Source: Pseudomonadota bacterium
GTDB lineage: Bacteria; Pseudomonadota; Alphaproteobacteria; Rhodospirillales; 2-02-FULL-58-16
Direction: 5' to 3'
DNA: 6,911 nt
Assembly (NCBI GenBank): GCA_022567015.1
Contig: JADFHR010000172.1
Span: 1-6,911 of the forward strand
Part shown: in pieces, positions 5,593 to 6,911 of the stretch
Layout of the letters: each line of letters begins with the position of its first letter
Position numbering within the stretch: position 1 is the first letter of the stretch
Position numbers and translations under genes: made by a program
The notes under the pieces: model-generated
Database searches by the model: none
Told to the model about the DNA's origin: nothing
Seen by the model: the letters and a program-made list of their open reading frames with translations, nothing else

Positions 5593-6534
5593 CAGCACGA
5601 TCCCGTAGCAGACGCCGTGCGCGGCGACGGACTTGAGGCCCTTGAGGGGTTTCACCTCGGGCTTGTTGATCAGGCTGCCGGCGTGGCTCCGCCGGTTCAC
5701 CATGTGGCGTTGCAGGGCAAAGAAGATCAAGGACAGGACGATCAGAATGATGCTCACGGTCGAGGCCAGGCTGGGGTTGCCGGCGATCTCGCTGGTGAAC
5801 AGGTTGTAGGCCTCCACCGACAGCACGCGGAAATCGCCGCCGATGATCTGGGGCGTTCCGAAATCGGCCATCGACAGCACGAAGGCCAACAAGGCTCCGG
5901 CGCTCATGCCGGGGAACACCAGCGGCAAGGTGACCTTGAAGAACTTGCGGTACGGCCCGCAGCCGAGGTTCTCGCCGGCATCCTCGATCGAGCGGTTGAC
6001 CGAGGTCAGCGCGGAGGCCGTCAGCAGGTAGACGAAAGGATAGAACTTGAGGCAGAACACCAGGAGAATGCCAAACAGGCCGAACACCGACGGCGGATGG
6101 ATCCCCACATCCGCCAAAAGCGCCCGCAACCAGCCGTTGGCCCCCAGCATCATGATCCACGAATAGGCGCCGATGAAGGGCGGGGACACCAGCGCCAGGA
6201 CGGCCAGGGTCGCGACCACCTGCCGCCCCCTTATCTCGAAACGCGACGTCAGGAAGGCGAGCGGCACGCCCAGCAGCAGGGCGCCGGCCATCCCGCCGAA
6301 GCCGGCGATCAGACTGTTGAAAATGGTCGAGCGGTAATACCTGTGGCCAAGTATTCGGCCGTAGTTCGCCAGCGTGAAACTACCGTCATCGCGGTCGATG
6401 AAGCTGGCCACGAATACATTCGCCAGTGGATTCAGGAGAAGTACGGCAACGACGGCGAGCGCGATCAACATGATCAACGTCCAGATATTGAACTGCGCTA
6501 GCTTCCTGCGAAACACTGTCCGCTCCACGCTCAC
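5371..6534 (-). CDS. Chimeric ORF: N-terminal half of FbpB-type ABC permease joined to C-terminus of an MrpD subunit
   Basis: This 387-residue open frame shows two unrelated parts. Residues 1 to about 315 match the first half of a two-domain ferric-iron-type (FbpB/AfuB-like) ABC permease: a first helix at about 18-38, a periplasmic segment, further helices, and an EAA-type coupling loop at 184-208 (EDAGENLG, then VTLPLVFP) that would dock on the ATPase. Then comes the linker and the first helix of the second domain. From about 317 the sequence becomes an MrpD C-terminus (YIWRVVEVAYFRP, APLSMLVPMWLL, YFGIDATRTLEVA). Complete FbpB-type permeases run to roughly 500-580 residues with two EAA loops; only one is present. 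The GTG at 6534 is preferred because it overlaps the ATPase stop as GTGA; no good Shine-Dalgarno is seen, and a second GTG at 6528 is an alternative. An upstream extension to 6672 would overlap the ATPase TOBE region. Product function is doubtful; this may be a real fusion scar or an assembly chimera. Confidence 0.8.
   Translation of the reverse strand: MSVERTVFRRKLAQFNIWTLIMLIALAVVAVLLLNPLANVFVASFIDRDDGSFTLANYGRILGHRYYRSTIFNSLIAGFGGMAGALLLGVPLAFLTSRFEIRGRQVVATLAVLALVSPPFIGAYSWIMMLGANGWLRALLADVGIHPPSVFGLFGILLVFCLKFYPFVYLLTASALTSVNRSIEDAGENLGCGPYRKFFKVTLPLVFPGMSAGALLAFVLSMADFGTPQIIGGDFRVLSVEAYNLFTSEIAGNPSLASTVSIILIVLSLIFFALQRHMVNRRSHAGSLINKPEVKPLKGLKSVAAHGVCYGIVLLSSLLAVIYIWRVVEVAYFRPAPEGGPAPAEAPLSMLVPMWLLTGASVYFGIDATRTLEVAGAAATFLLKATP
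5572..5600. other. Fusion junction between permease and antiporter sequences
   Basis: On the minus strand the codons around residues 314-321 read LLSSLLAV. The left neighbours (KSVAAHGVCYGIV) fit the start of the second domain of an iron-type permease. The right neighbours (YIWRVVEVAYF) fit MrpD. Serine/leucine-rich helix starts in both families could supply a few bases of shared sequence, so the exact crossover base cannot be fixed. A 6-base palindrome GAGCTC lies at 5585-5590, which may be chance. No longer repeat or transposon end is seen. Confidence 0.6.
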
Positions 6535-6911
6535 AGACGGCGCTGCGTTTTCTTGTCGAAGAACAGGAGACTCTCGTGCGGCAAAGCGATTTTCAGCTTG
6601 CCGCCGGTACCTGTGAGTCGCTCCAAGGTCGGGCGGGCCACGTTCACCGTGAGGGAAATCCCGCCCTCGCACTCCAGGACGTACTTGGCCTCACGGCCAG
6701 TGAAGGAGATCTTTTTCACCGTTCCGACCAGGTGAGAGACGCCGTCGCTGTCCTCGGCATGGTCGCCGGCAATGGCCACGTCTTCCGGCCTAATGGCAAC
6801 GATGACGGCGGACGACGAGCATGGCGCCGCCTGGCAAGCAATGCTATGGCCCGCGAACGAAACCGTAGCGGGATGGCCGCCCGAACCCTCTTCCATGCGC
6901 GCATCAATGAA
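6531..6911 (-). CDS. ABC transporter ATP-binding protein, C-terminal TOBE part (partial, 5' end beyond window)
   Basis: The frame is open to the right edge and ends with TGA at 6531, giving 126 visible residues and no start. The sequence is the C-terminal regulatory part of an FbpC/PotA-type importer ATPase. IRPEDV at visible residues 40-45 is the hallmark that begins the TOBE domain, and LVGTVKKISFTGREAKY, ISLTVNV and LKIALPHESLLFFD give the following beta strands. The nucleotide-binding domain (Walker A and B, signature motif) lies outside the window. It overlaps the permease start by 4 bases (GTGA), so the two were made together, and the permease type suggests uptake of ferric iron or a similar small ligand. 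The substrate is not shown, as no periplasmic binding protein is in view. The methionine at 6896 is internal, not the start, because the residues upstream (FIDAR) continue the fold. Confidence 0.85.
   Translation of the reverse strand, partial: FIDARMEEGSGGHPATVSFAGHSIACQAAPCSSSAVIVAIRPEDVAIAGDHAEDSDGVSHLVGTVKKISFTGREAKYVLECEGGISLTVNVARPTLERLTGTGGKLKIALPHESLLFFDKKTQRRL

Noticed and set aside
5375..6160. Long N-terminal extension of the 512-aa channel gene
   Set aside because: The extension translates the permease gene out of frame; the ATG at 5374 has a ribosome binding site and an ATGA overlap.
6535..6672. 46-residue N-terminal extension of the chimeric permease from an ATG at 6672
   Set aside because: It lies wholly within the TOBE-coding part of the ATPase and reads as unstructured basic sequence; GTG at 6534 gives the expected coupled start.
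1..6911. CRISPR array, tRNA or rRNA genes, transposase or insertion sequence
   Set aside because: I saw no regularly spaced repeats, cloverleaf, rRNA-like stretch, or transposase motif on either strand.

Overview
The window is a GC-rich bacterial stretch, by style probably from an alphaproteobacterium or another high-GC proteobacterium. This guess rests only on protein character and base composition. It splits into a left half read on the plus strand and a right half read on the minus strand, and the two converge near 1865-1915.

Left part: 1-386 has no convincing gene, but holds a C/G-run hairpin and an AT-richer patch just before a gene with a strong ribosome binding site. Then come two plus-strand genes: a 125-aa VOC (glyoxalase/dioxygenase fold) metalloprotein at 387-764, and a 335-aa PLP-dependent enzyme of the D-cysteine desulfhydrase / L-cysteate sulfo-lyase / ACC deaminase family at 857-1864. 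A short hairpin lies in the convergent gap.

Right part, read leftwards from 6911: the 3' end of an ABC transporter ATPase (TOBE region, cut by the window edge); a 387-aa ORF; a 512-aa MrpD/NuoL-type proton-channel subunit; an 82-aa two-helix membrane protein; and a 562-aa MrpD-type subunit. All four junctions are overlaps (GTGA, ATGA, ATGA, then 14 nt), so they read as one tightly coupled operon. The last three genes are the tail of a multisubunit Mrp-like cation/proton antiporter cluster, or a related ion-pumping membrane module.

The most notable item is the 387-aa ORF at 5371-6534. Its first ~315 residues are the N-terminal half of an FbpB-type (ferric-iron-like) ABC permease. Its last ~70 residues are the C-terminus of another MrpD-type subunit. 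The two are joined in frame at about 5572-5600, so each parent gene appears broken: the permease lacks its second membrane domain and the MrpD lacks its first ~85%. Hand-counted GC falls from about 73-77% on the Mrp side to about 55-62% on the permease side. This is either a real deletion/recombination that placed an antiporter remnant behind an ABC transporter promoter, or a chimeric assembly join. The sequence alone cannot decide between them.
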